A stretch of DNA of 64,000 bases from assembly GCA_944989445.1 (NCBI GenBank), contig CALYLW010000165.1, forward strand, positions 439,001 through 503,000, in the 5' to 3' direction. Below the pieces are notes generated by a model. It saw only the letters and a list, made by a program, of their open reading frames with translations. It ran no database searches and was not told the DNA's origin. Numbering within the stretch: the first letter of the stretch is position 1; each line of letters begins with the position of its first letter. The translations under genes were made by a program, and so were the position numbers. The stretch comes from Ampullaceana balthica (lineage: Eukaryota > Mollusca > Gastropoda > Lymnaeidae). Below, one piece after another: positions 11,530-21,106 of this stretch.

Positions 11530-12011
11530 CAATTGTGATTTTTTCAAGCGTTTATTTAAGTTTCAGTGTCTTTGCTTGTTACTACTCACCAATATTTCAC
11601 TCACTTTCCGCGACTGGGCTAAAACTGTGCTGACAGATGGATGCCCAATGACAGTACATGAATCACTCATAATCAATTGAAAATAATCAGTCACTTAGTT
11701 TTATTTGGTGGGGTTTTTGTTAATGACATAGTGTTTATATAGGCATTAGATCTTATGAGGAGTGCATTTGCAAAAGCTACTTAGTCGATTTTTCCGGGAA
11801 AACGAGTTACTGCCCTTTTCTGGTTTAAATGGTAAAACTCAACAGTATTCTTTTGGTTTGGTCATTTAAAATTTAAATAGGTTGTATTTTATTGTTAAAA
11901 ATATGAAACACAAAATCTGCTAAGTCGCTTAAACATAAATGCCTTTTTCTCAAAAACTCTAAAAAGTGATTTTGTTGGTTTTGCAAGTGGACTCGTTTTA
12001 TACTTCACACA
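11530..12011. other. AT-rich spacer without a recognised gene
   Basis: Low-complexity AT-rich sequence in which no exon, RNA gene or transposon terminus could be supported. Confidence 0.4.
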
Positions 12012-12080
12012 AGTGGGCGGTCTAGTGGTAGAGTGCTTGTCTTTTAGACCTGAGTTCGATCCCAGTAGTGGGCCGGCCAC
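12012..12080 (+). repeat. tRNA-derived SINE head or tRNA pseudogene
   Basis: Contains an A-box-like TAGTGGTAGAGTGC and a B-box-like GAGTTCGATCCCAG at tRNA-like spacing. The anticodon arm is too short for a functional tRNA and there is no matching acceptor stem. A SINE or decayed tRNA is the likely reading. Confidence 0.5.
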
Positions 12081-12520
12081 TAGTAAAATACAATTTTATG
12101 ATCTTATCATTTTCTTAAAATTTAAACGTAACTTTTGTAAGAACAGTAAAAATCTCATTTTAAAAAATGTGTTTTTGTTTCAAGCCAGTTGTGTGACATT
12201 ATCAAAAGTACTGAGGCTGAATTTTGATGACAACATTTACTAAAGACACAAGGAGTTAAAGATATATTTGAAAACACTTTTAAAGCTAATGCTTCTGTTT
12301 GCATGAGAACAAATATGAAAATAAATAAATTGTAATTTGTTACCTGATGCCCAAGGAAAATAAATTTTACTAGGGTTGAGGAAATGCTTTTTCCCCTATT
12401 TTATGGCCAAATACATTCTAAGTTATGATCATCAGATCACCATCCTATTGTACAAATTTGTTGTCCAAATTGTTCTCCATACATTAATTTAATCCTCAGC
12501 TATTCCTATTTAATACACTG

Positions 12521-12946
12521 TGACCACAAGTCTCCCTAATTAAATCCCCAGCTGACCACAAGTCTCCCTAATTTAATCCCCAGCTGACCACAAGTCTCCC
12601 TAATTTAATCCCCAGCTGACCACAAGTCTCCCTAATTTAATCCCAGCTAACCACAAGTCTCCCTAATTTAATCCCCAGCTGACCACAAGTCTCCCTAATT
12701 TAATCCCCAGCTGACTACAAGTCTCCCTAATTTAATCCCCAGCTGACCACAATTCTCCCTAATTTAATCCCCAGCTGACCACAATTCTCCGTAATTTAAT
12801 CCCCAGCTGACCACAAAGTCTCCCTAATTTAATCCCCAGCTGACCACAAGTCTCCCTAATTTAATCCCCAGCTGACCACAAGTCTCCCTAATTTAATCCC
12901 CAGCTGACCACAAGTCTCCCTAATTTAATCCCCAGCTGACCACCAG
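12521..12946 (+). repeat. 32-bp minisatellite abutting a NOSIP splice acceptor
   Basis: About thirteen 32-bp units (core TCTCCCTAATTTAATCCCCA) run directly into the acceptor CACCAG of the first NOSIP exon seen here. Each unit carries a pyrimidine-rich stretch followed by CCCCAG, so the 3' splice site region itself appears to have been amplified. Confidence 0.92.
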
Positions 12947-13057
12947 TTGGCAGAAGCCAAGACCAAGTCCGGTGGTTTGACTGATGACAAGAAGTTGCCC
13001 AGTTTTTGGATCCCAGCTCTCACACCACAGGCAGAGGCCACTCAGCTTAAGAAGCCG
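12947..13057 (+). CDS. NOSIP: NOSIP exon (LPSFWIPALTPQAEA)
   Basis: 37 codons in phase 0, acceptor CACCAG at 12941-12946 and donor GTATGT at 13058. It encodes the linker that includes LPSFWIPALTPQAEATQLKK, highly similar to the vertebrate segment before the C-terminal zinc-binding half. It begins with a TTG codon because it is an internal exon, not a start. Confidence 0.92.
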
Positions 13058-16000
13058 GTATGTATGTGTGTACGTGTGTGTATGTGTGTTTTTGTATTGC
13101 ACTTGGCATGTCTTTCTGTCTGTGTTCAGCAGAGGTGAATCCACGTGTGCATGTGGGAAGGCTACAAGCCATGATTTCTCAGAATTTCTCTGATATTTAT
13201 TCATCACATAAAATAACCTATCAATGGGGGCTAGAAATATTGAATGTACCTATGACCTATGGGCATAACTAACTCATACACATAAAATATTGTCTTTACC
13301 TATGGAAACATAAAATATTGAATGTACCTATGACCTATGGGCATAACTAACTCATACACATAAAATATTGTCTTTACCTATGGAAACATAAAATATTGAA
13401 TGTACCTATGACCTATGGGCATAACTAACTCATACACATAAAATATTGTCTTTACCTATGGAAACATAAAATATTGAATGTACCTATGACCTATGGGCAT
13501 AACTAACTCATACACATAAAATATTGTCTTTACCTATGAAAACATAAAATATTGAATGTACCTATGACCTATGGGCATAACTAACTCATACACATAAAAT
13601 ATTGTCTTTACCTATGAAAACATAAAATATTGAATGTACATAAAATATTGAATGTACATAAAATATTGAATGTACATAAAATATTGAATGTACATAAAAT
13701 ATTGAATGTACATAAAATATTGAATGTACATAAAATATTGAATGTACATAAAATATTGAATGTACATAAAATATTGAATGTACATAAAATATTGAATGTA
13801 CATAAAATATTCCTTGTGGCCACGCCCATAATTCCAACACATAAAGTTTTCACTGTGACTAGGGATCAATTGTCCAGTTAGATACTGATGACGTTGTTTT
13901 TCTGACCCCAGGATGAGAAGGTGCGCTGTCCGATGAGTGGGAGGCCCCTGAGGTTCAAAGACCTTCACCCTGTCAAGTTTACCCCAATCAACGACAGGGA
14001 TGAGAAAACATCACTCATTGCCAAGACAGTGAGTTGCCTTGGTTTTCACAGCTGGGATCTAAGACTTTACATGGAAGTCATGGAAGTTAGACATAAAAAT
14101 AAACATGAGCAAGTTAGACTTACATCTATAAAAATTATTCCTTACAGTATACTGTAGGATATTAGACTTTACAGTTGACTCTATGAAATTAGATTTAACA
14201 ATGAATTCTTGGAAGTTAGACTTCACTGTAAATTCTAGGAAATTAGTTTTTGACACCACTCTTAAGGAGTTAGGCTTTGCTGTCCCTTGTTGGATTTTAT
14301 GCTTTGCTGTTACTCCATGTGTTTCAGAATTTACTTTCACTCTTAGGATGTTAGACTTTTCTGTAACTCGGTCCATTAACACTAGAATTGCATTTATAAA
14401 TAGCATTTTTTGATATCCAAACCAAACTTTAGTTGTATTCATGTGTTGTTGATTTTTTGGAATTGATTTTTGACAGAATCGTTATGTATGTGCGGTGACC
14501 AATGATATTCTTGGAAATTCAGTTCCTTGTGCCGTTCTAAAACCATCGTAAGTATGACATTTTTAGAAACTGAGGCACGTACTGTTCTAAAACTTTTGTG
14601 TTTTGTATTGTTCTAAAAAACATTTTTATTACTGTTCTAAAACTATTGTGTTGTCTTGTCTTATCTATTCAGACGCTTTTTCTATGCAGAAGATTATTGC
14701 GTCCACAGACCCTGCCGGTCTGTTGGCAAGTGACGCAGCGTTCACATGCCATGGCTGTGAAGGTTCCACACTATTCCCAGCCGCCTTCGTTTCCTTATCT
14801 ATTGTTGGGTACCCATTCGTAGCTGGGTGGACTCAGAGACACCCTTGGCCCCGAGAACAAATACCTGCCTTCATGGAGATTCAAACCCGTGACTATCGAT
14901 ACGCCAGCCAAGCGCACATGCCACTCGAGCACCGTGTTTTGTACTGTTCTTAAATTATTGTGAAACATTACGAACATTGTTGTTTGTTTTTAAAAGTTAT
15001 TTAGATGAACATGATCATGACCTTTCACCTTTGACATTTGTCAGGGGGGCAGTGGTGACAATGGAATGTGTGGAGAAGATCATCAGGAAGGACATGATGG
15101 ATCCCATCAGTGGCAAGAAGATGACAGAAAAAGACATTATACCACTGCAGCGGGTGAGTCAAGTCTTTTAGTACAGTGTAGTGGAGTTGGGTCATCAATA
15201 AACTGCACAATCACCTACAGCAGTGGTTCTCAACCTGCGGTCCGCGGACCCCTAGTGGTCGCGGAGATGTCCTTGGTGGGCCGCTAGCAGAGGATGAAAT
15301 TTTAATGTTAAAAATTAAAAACACGAAAATGTATTGGTTTTACCAAAAAAAATTATTTTTTTTCCGACTTGGAGTTAGAAGATATACTGCCATGGAGTCT
15401 TTCAAGTATTACAGCTAGTTTGGATATGCTGTTCTTAAATGTGCAAACTCAAGGCTCACACTAAATAAACATTTTATTATGGTTTACTAACATGTTTACT
15501 ATTAACTAGTTATATACAAAGTATAATTATATAGACATTTCCAACACGGCAGTAAGACACAATTTTCATTGGTGGTCCGCAGTAAGACACATTTTTTTCA
15601 AGTGGTCCTTGAATCTAAAAAGGTTGAGAAACACTGACCTACAGCTATCTGGACAAAAGTGACCTACAGTATCTGGACAACAGTGACCTACAGTATCTGG
15701 ACAACAGTGACCTACAGTATCTGGACAAAAGTGACCTACAGTATCTGGACACAAGTGACCTACAGTAGCTGGACAAAAGTGACCTATTTGTATCTGGACA
15801 ACAGTGACCTACAGTATCTGGACAAAAGTGACCTACAGTATCTGAACAAAAGTGACCTACAGTATCTGGACAAAAGTGACCTACAGTATCTGGACAACAG
15901 TGACCTACATTATCTGGACAAAAGTGACCTACAGTATCTGGACAAAAGTGACCTACAGTAGCTGGACAACAGTGACCAACAGTATCTGGACAAAAGTGAC

Positions 16001-18340
16001 CTACAGTATGTGGACAACAGTGACCTACAGTATCTGGACAACAGTGACCTACAATATCTGGACAAAAGTGACCTACAGTAGCTGGACAAAAGTGACCTAC
16101 AGTAGCTGGACAAAAGTGACCTATTTGTATCTGGACAACAGTGACCTACAGTATCTGGACAAAAGTGACCTACAGTATCTGGACAAAAGTGACCTACAGT
16201 ATCTGGACAAAAGTGACCTATTTGTATCTGGACAACAGTGACCTACAGTATCTGGACAAAAGTGACCTACAGTATCTGGACAAAAGTGACCTACAGTATC
16301 TGGACAAAAGTGACCTATTTGTATCTAGACAACAGTGACCTACAGTATCTGGACAACAGTGACCTACAGTATCTGGACAACAGTGACCTACAGTATCTGG
16401 ACAAAAGTGACCTACAGTATCTGGACACAAGTGACCTACAGTAATTGGACACAAGTGACCTACAGTAATTGGACACAAGTGACCTACAGTAATTGGACAA
16501 AAGTGACCTATTTGTATCTGGACAAAAGTGACCTACAGTATCTGGACAAAAGTGACCTACAGTATCTGGACAAAAGTGACCTACAGTATCTGGACAACAG
16601 TGACCTACATTATCTGGACAAAAGTGACCTACAGTATCTGGACAAAAGTGACCTACAGTAGCTGGACAACAGTGACCAACAGTATCTGGACAATTGTGAC
16701 CTACAGTATGTGGACAACAGTGACCTACAGTATCTGGACAACAGTGACCTACAGTATCTGGACAAAAGTGACCTACAGTAGCTGGACAAAAGTGACCTAC
16801 AGTAGCTGGACAAAAGTGACCTATTTGTATCTCGACAACAGTGACCTACAGTATCTGGACAAAAGTGACCTACAGTATCTGGACAAAAGTGACCTACAGT
16901 ATCTGGACAAAAGTGACATATTTGTATCTAGACAACAGTGACTTACAGTATCTGGACAACAGTGACCTACAGTATCTGGACAACAGTGACCTACAGTATC
17001 TGGGCAAAAGTGACCTACATTATCTGGACAAAAGTGACCTACAGTATCTGGACAAAAGTGACCTACAGTAGCTGGACAACAGTGACCTATTTGTATCTGG
17101 ACAACAGTGACCTATTTGTATCTGGACAAAAGTGACCTACAGTATCTGGACAAAAGTGACCTACAGTAGCTGGACAACAGTGACCTATTTGTATCTGGAC
17201 AACAGTGACCTATTTCCTATTTGTATCTGGACAAAAGTGACCTACAGTATCTGGACAAAAGTGACCTATAGTAGCTGGACAACAGTGACCTACAGTATCT
17301 GGACAAAAGTTGCCTACAGTATCTGGACAAAAGTGACCTACAGTATCTGGACAAAAGTGACCTACAGTATCTGGACAAAAGTGACCTACAGTATCTGGAC
17401 AAAAGTGATCGACAGTATCTGGACAACAGTGACCTACAGTATCTGGAGAAAAGTGACCTACAGTATCTGGACAAAAGTGACCTACGGTATCTGGACAAAA
17501 GTGACCTACAGTATCTGGACAAAAGTGAACTACGGTATCTGGACAAAAGTGACCTACAGTATCTGGACAAAAGTGACCTACAGGTTTCTGGATACACTAT
17601 AGCAAACATGTGGTTTGTGTGTACTGTCATTGACAGATGTGAAAGTTTTTGTTTGATTGTACTGTCATTGACAGATGTGAAAGTTCTTGTTTGTTTGTAC
17701 TGTCATTGACAGATGTGAAAGTTCTTGTTTGTTTGTACTGTCATTGACAGATCTGAAAGTTCAGGTTTGTGTGTTCTGTTATTGTCAGATAATTCCCAAC
17801 CTTACCTGGTGTTATTCTAAACTGTTATTGTCGGGTAATTCCCAACCTTACCTGGTGTTACTCTAAACTGTTATTGTCGGGTAATTCCCAACCTTACCTG
17901 GTGTTACTCTAAACTCTTATTGTCGGGTAATTCCCAACCTTACCTGGTGTTACTCTTAACTGTTATTGTCAGATAATTCCCAACCTTACCTGGTGTTACT
18001 CTAAACTGTTATTGTCGGGTAATTCCCAACCTTACCTGGTGTTACTCTAAAATGTTATTGTCGGGTAATTCCCAACCTTACCTGGTGTTACTCTAAAATG
18101 TTATTGTCGGGTAATTCCCAACCTCACCTGGTGTTACTCTAAAATGTTATTGTCGGGTAATTCCCAACCTCACCTGGTGTTACTCTAAATTGTTATTGTC
18201 GGGTAATTCCCAACTTTACCTGGTGTTACTCTAAACTTAATGTTCAATGTTTGGGTTGTTTTCCTCAGGGAGCCTCCGGTTTCACTGGAGCCGGTGTCAC
18301 GCTGGAGGCCAAAAAGGCTGGGCCAACCATCATGGCCTGA
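12947..18340 (+). CDS. NOSIP: NOSIP homologue, 3' half of gene (five exons)
   Basis: Nitric oxide synthase-interacting protein is known in animals as a nuclear U-box-type E3 ubiquitin ligase associated with the spliceosome. The exons join as 12947-13057, 13912-14028, 14477-14547, 15045-15153 and 18269-18340, all with AG acceptors and GT donors in compatible phases. They give 159 residues plus TGA. Recognised stretches are LPSFWIPALTPQAEATQLKK, CPMSGRPLRF, NRYVCAVTNDILGNSVPCAV, VTMECVEKIIRKDMMDP and the C-terminus GAGVTLEAKKAGPTIMA, colinear with the C-terminal half of the roughly 300-residue vertebrate protein as I recall it. The N-terminal half with the first part of the U-box was not found and probably lies upstream of the window or in undetected exons. 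The introns are packed with minisatellites, a SINE-like sequence and a hAT MITE. The last codons are amplified into a 3' array. Confidence 0.93.
13236..13621. repeat. 78-bp minisatellite in NOSIP intron
   Basis: About five units of 78 bp, each containing ATAAAATATTG twice in different contexts. The array lies between NOSIP exons and passes directly into the 18-bp array that follows, which reuses the ATAAAATATTGAATGTAC portion. Confidence 0.9.
13622..13810. repeat. 18-bp minisatellite in NOSIP intron
   Basis: Ten or more near-perfect copies of ATAAAATATTGAATGTAC, a fragment of the preceding 78-bp unit. Its length is a multiple of three, so several frames stay open on both strands; none is a gene. 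Confidence 0.93.
13912..14028 (+). CDS. NOSIP: NOSIP exon (CPMSGRPLRF)
   Basis: 39 codons, acceptor CCCCAG and donor GTGAGT. It encodes DEKVRCPMSGRPLRF and HPVKFTPIND, the family's conserved Cys-Pro-Met-Ser-Gly segment that opens the second half of the bipartite U-box-like domain. Confidence 0.93.
14062..14370. repeat. Degenerate repeat of about 30 bp in NOSIP intron
   Basis: A TTAGACTT-containing motif recurs roughly every 30 bp with strong divergence. It is an old minisatellite between exons 2 and 3 of the visible gene. Confidence 0.6.
14477..14547 (+). CDS. NOSIP: NOSIP exon (YVCAVTND)
   Basis: 23 codons plus two bases, acceptor TGACAG and donor GTAAGT. It encodes NRYVCAVTNDILGNSVPCAV, the conserved Cys-containing strand of the C-terminal domain. 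The split serine codon is completed by the first base of the next exon. Confidence 0.92.
14740..14945 (-). repeat. tRNA-derived SINE-like sequence in NOSIP intron
   Basis: Read on the - strand it contains GTGGCATGTGCGCTTGG (A-box-like) and CACGGGTTTGAATCTCC (B-box-like) at tRNA-like spacing. A GC-rich body follows that does not match its surroundings. A tRNA-derived SINE in antisense orientation is the likeliest explanation. Confidence 0.5.
15045..15153 (+). CDS. NOSIP: NOSIP exon (VTMECVEKIIRKDM)
   Basis: 109 nt: one base completes a serine codon, then 36 codons. Acceptor TTGTCAG, donor GTGAGT. It encodes VVTMECVEKIIRKDMMDPIS and KKMTEKDIIPLQR, the best conserved stretch of NOSIP. Confidence 0.94.
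15221..15636. mobile_element. 416-bp hAT MITE at minisatellite edge
   Basis: The ends CAGTGGTTCTCAACCT and AGGTTGAGAAACACTG are inverted repeats typical of hAT MITEs. Flanks are ACCTACAG on both sides (15213-15220 and 15637-15644), a perfect 8-bp duplication. That octamer is also part of the 24-bp unit of the array starting immediately downstream. Confidence 0.9.
15637..17590. repeat. 24-bp minisatellite of about 2 kb in NOSIP intron
   Basis: About eighty units (core ACCTACAGTATCTGGACAAA), with a 25-bp variant containing CTATTTGTATCT that shifts frame. Variants form higher-order patterns: a 97-bp super-unit near 16115-16330, and a block at about 15806-16240 recurs about 700 bp downstream. 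Frames of 60-156 residues here are artefacts. Confidence 0.95.
17600..17770. repeat. 38-bp minisatellite, about 4 units
   Basis: The unit contains TACTGTCATTGACAGATGTG, which includes the near-palindrome TGTCATTGACA. It lies in the last NOSIP intron. Confidence 0.88.
17771..18238. repeat. 46-bp minisatellite, about 10 units
   Basis: The unit core is CGGGTAATTCCCAACCTTAC. It ends 30 bp before the acceptor of the last NOSIP exon. Confidence 0.92.
18269..18340 (+). CDS. NOSIP: NOSIP terminal exon and stop
   Basis: 24 codons including TGA, acceptor TTCCTCAG. It encodes GASGFTGAGVTLEAKK and AGPTIMA, matching the vertebrate C-terminus in position and character. The last 30 bp including the stop are the founder of the 30-bp array that follows. 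Confidence 0.93.
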   Translation, partial: GASGFTGAGVTLEAKKAGPTIMA

Positions 18341-18775
18341 TCAGATGCTGGGCCAACCATCATGGCCTGATGAGATGCTGGGCCAACCATCATGGTCTGA
18401 TGAAATGCTGGGCCAACCATCATGGCCTGATGAGATGCTGGGCCAACCATCATGGCATGCTGGGCCAACCATCATGGCCTGATGAGAGGCTGGGCCAACC
18501 ATCATGGCCTGATGACAGGCTGGGCTAACCATTATGGCCTGATGAGAGGTTGGGCCAACCATTATGGCCTGATGAGAGTCTGGGCCAACCATCATGGCCT
18601 GATGAGAGGCTGGGTCAACCATCATGGCCTGATGAGAGGCTGGGCCAACCATCATGGCCTGATGAGAGGCTGGGCCAACCATCATGGCCTGATGAGAGGC
18701 TGGGCCAACCATCATGGCCTGATGAGAGGCTGGGCCAACCATCATGGCCTGATGAGAGGCTGGGCCAACCATTCT
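18311..18775 (+). repeat. 30-bp minisatellite grown from the NOSIP stop codon region
   Basis: About fifteen units (core GGGCCAACCATCATGGCC, then TGATGAGAGGCT) begin inside the terminal exon. Nearly every unit repeats the codons for AGPTIMA and the TGA. The array therefore lies in the 3' UTR and does not alter the protein. Confidence 0.95.
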
Positions 18776-18819
18776 GGACTGCTAGGCCATAAATCATGTG
18801 CTGAATGAAGGACTCGGAA

Positions 18820-18922
18820 AATAAAATTGTTCATTTTTCAGTAGTTTTATTAGTTTACTTATGTTTGTTTGTCCAAATGATGAGACTTATTTGCTCTGTA
18901 CAATTCTGATTTCAAAAATAAA
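18820..18922 (+). terminator. Polyadenylation signals for NOSIP
   Basis: AATAAA occurs at 18820-18825 and again at 18917-18922, downstream of the NOSIP stop and its 3' array. The first is the more likely site. Confidence 0.55.
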
Positions 18923-19317
18923 ATTGCCTGAATTTATTCTTGGAATTAAAAATAATGATTGTCCTACAGATCATACAATGATTGTCCTACAGATCATACA
19001 GTAATGTGTAAGAATAAATAAAATAAAAGATGACATTGAGATTTTATTTCAACACTAAGATGAACTACTGACCACTAAACTAGATATGAATAATTAAAGG
19101 TGTTCCAGGGGCACACAAATCACAATTAGCAGACAAGAATATTTTGTCCCAATAGTTCTAGGGTGTTGCTAGGCAAAGAAATGACAGGTTAATAATGAGG
19201 TCACTCAGTGCAGATATGTTATTTAAAAAGCCAAAGTTTCTATGTCATGTGGTTGAAATGAGCACTGGAAATGTCATATAGTTGACATAAGCACTTGAAA
19301 CATCATGTTGTTGACAG

Positions 19318-19377
19318 ATCAGCAGAAATGATTTCCTAGAATCAAGGGACGTCACTGCAATTCATCACTCAGGAAAA
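19318..19377 (+). other. Possible 60-nt exon, unidentified
   Basis: Flanked by TTGACAG and GTAAGT, with exactly 20 codons open in one frame (RNDFLESRDVTAIHHSGK). The family is not recognised. It could belong to a downstream + strand gene or be a chance match. Confidence 0.25.
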
Positions 19378-19397
19378 GTAAGTCTTGTATTCATTAT

Positions 19398-19893
19398 CCC
19401 TTATCTTATAAAATGGACATTTTATTGCATGATTATAACTGTGGCTGTTTGCATCTATTAATATAATGGGCCCTTATCTTATAAAATGGACATTCTATTG
19501 CATGATTATAACTGTGGCTGTTTGCATCTATTAATATAATGGGCCCTTATCTTATAAAATGGACATTCTATTGCATGATTATAACTGTGGCTGTTTGCAT
19601 CTATTAATATAATGGGCCCTTATCTTATAAAATGGACATTCTATTGCATGATTATAACTGTGGCTGTTTGCATCTATTAATATAATGGGCCCTTATCTTA
19701 TAAAATGGACATTTTATTGCATGATTATAACTGTGGCTGTTTGCATCTATTAATATAATGGGCCCTTATCTTATAAAATGGACATTCTATTGCATGATTA
19801 TAACTGTGGCTGTTTGCATCTATTAATATAATGGGCCCTTATCTTATAAAATGGACATTTCATTGCATGATTATAACTGTGGCTGTTTGCATC
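19398..19893. repeat. 73-bp minisatellite, about 7 units
   Basis: Nearly identical 73-bp units (core TTATCTTATAAAATGGACAT) starting just after the possible exon at 19318-19377. Confidence 0.93.
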
Positions 19894-19927
19894 TAATTGG
19901 AAATGTTGAAGTGAAACCAATAAATGT

Positions 19928-20077
19928 GACCCTCCAAGTCAGACCTCTAGTTGTGATGTCCAGGTCAGACCTCTGGTTGTGATGTCCAGGTCAGACCTCT
20001 AGTTGTGATGTCCAGGGCAGACCTCTAGTTGTGATGTCCAGGGCAGACCTCTAGTTGTGATGTCCAGGGCAGACCTC
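19928..20077. repeat. 26-bp minisatellite, about 6 units
   Basis: Unit core GATGTCCAGGGCAGACCTCT. Units vary between CCAGGTCAG and CCAGGGCAG. Confidence 0.9.
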
Positions 20078-20135
20078 TACTGGATAGGTAGACTGCTAAA
20101 ACATGCCTACATTGCGCATCTAACAATCACTTTGG

Positions 20136-20841
20136 GCCGGGGTGTCCAAACTTTTTGTACAGAGGGCCATATTCCATGAAGTGAAAGTGTGTGGGGGCCG
20201 GATTAAGACAACAAAATAAAATAAACTGGGACTGAGTTCCGGGCTATTATATCATTTTTTTCTTCATTTGTAGCTTGTAAGAGTAGTAAGACATACTTTG
20301 TGTGGAGAAAAGGGAACGTTACTATAGCGATTAAAGAAACTTTAAAAATATCTTATCCCACCATTAGAAATTAGTAAAAAAATTGATAAATAATAATGAT
20401 GATGGGAAAATTATAGATAAAAGATGTTTATTTTATACTATGGACTTACAATAATTAAAATGTGTTTCATTATAACTAGAGCCAAAAATTTTGTGTCCAC
20501 GATGTAAAAACTGGATTAAACGTTTTAGTACTCCAAAGCCACATTCATTTATTTTTTTTCAATTTGGAAAAAAAAATATGTCAAAATTTTCCATTGAATG
20601 TCATCCAATTTCATACACATAACTGGGTTGGCTTTTTAAAATCAAATCCATGTTGATAAACAATAAAGGTCATCGATGTTTGTCATAATTTAATATCATT
20701 GTATTTTTCTTATAAATTTAATGTTGATAATATAGAAAAAATCCACGAATTGATGAATTATTCAAGAAGAGCCTGCGGGCCAGTCAAAATTTTAAAGGAG
20801 GGGGTGTATTTGTCCCGCGCGCCGGACTTTAGACGCATCTG
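20136..20841. mobile_element. Decayed nonautonomous hAT-like element
   Basis: The left end resembles CCGGGGTGTCCAAACTTTTT and the right end GGACTTTAGACGCATCTG, a decayed inverse. Flanks CACTTTGG (20128-20135) and CACTTTAG (20842-20849) fit an 8-bp duplication with one mismatch. The inside is AT-rich without coding sequence. Confidence 0.6.
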
Positions 20842-20932
20842 CACTTTAGGCTTAGGCCTCAGTGGTGAGGTTTGTTTCAATTAACACAATGTGGGACACT
20901 ATATTATTTGGTTCTTTCTCTTCTTCTCACAC

Positions 20933-21106
20933 ATAAGATTATCCAACCAGTTATTGATATTATAAGATTATCCAACCAGTTATTGATATTATAATATTAT
21001 CCAACCAGTTATTGATATTATATTATCCAACCAGTTATTGATATTATAAGTTTATCCAACCAGTTATTGATATAAGATTATCCAACCAATTATTGATATA
21101 AGATTA
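20933..21106. repeat. 27-29-bp minisatellite, left part
   Basis: Unit AGATTATCCAACCAGTTATT plus GATATTATA in about six copies. The array resumes at 24242-24310 after a LINE and a DNA element, so it was once contiguous. Confidence 0.9.

Noticed and set aside
12012..12080. Functional tRNA gene
   Set aside because: A and B boxes are present but the anticodon arm is too short and no acceptor stem forms.
12947..13138. Translation start at the TTG codon of the first visible NOSIP exon
   Set aside because: It directly follows a splice acceptor and the protein family continues N-terminally, so the codon is internal.
15659..17602. Many frames of 60-156 residues in both directions
   Set aside because: All lie in the 24-bp array inside a NOSIP intron.
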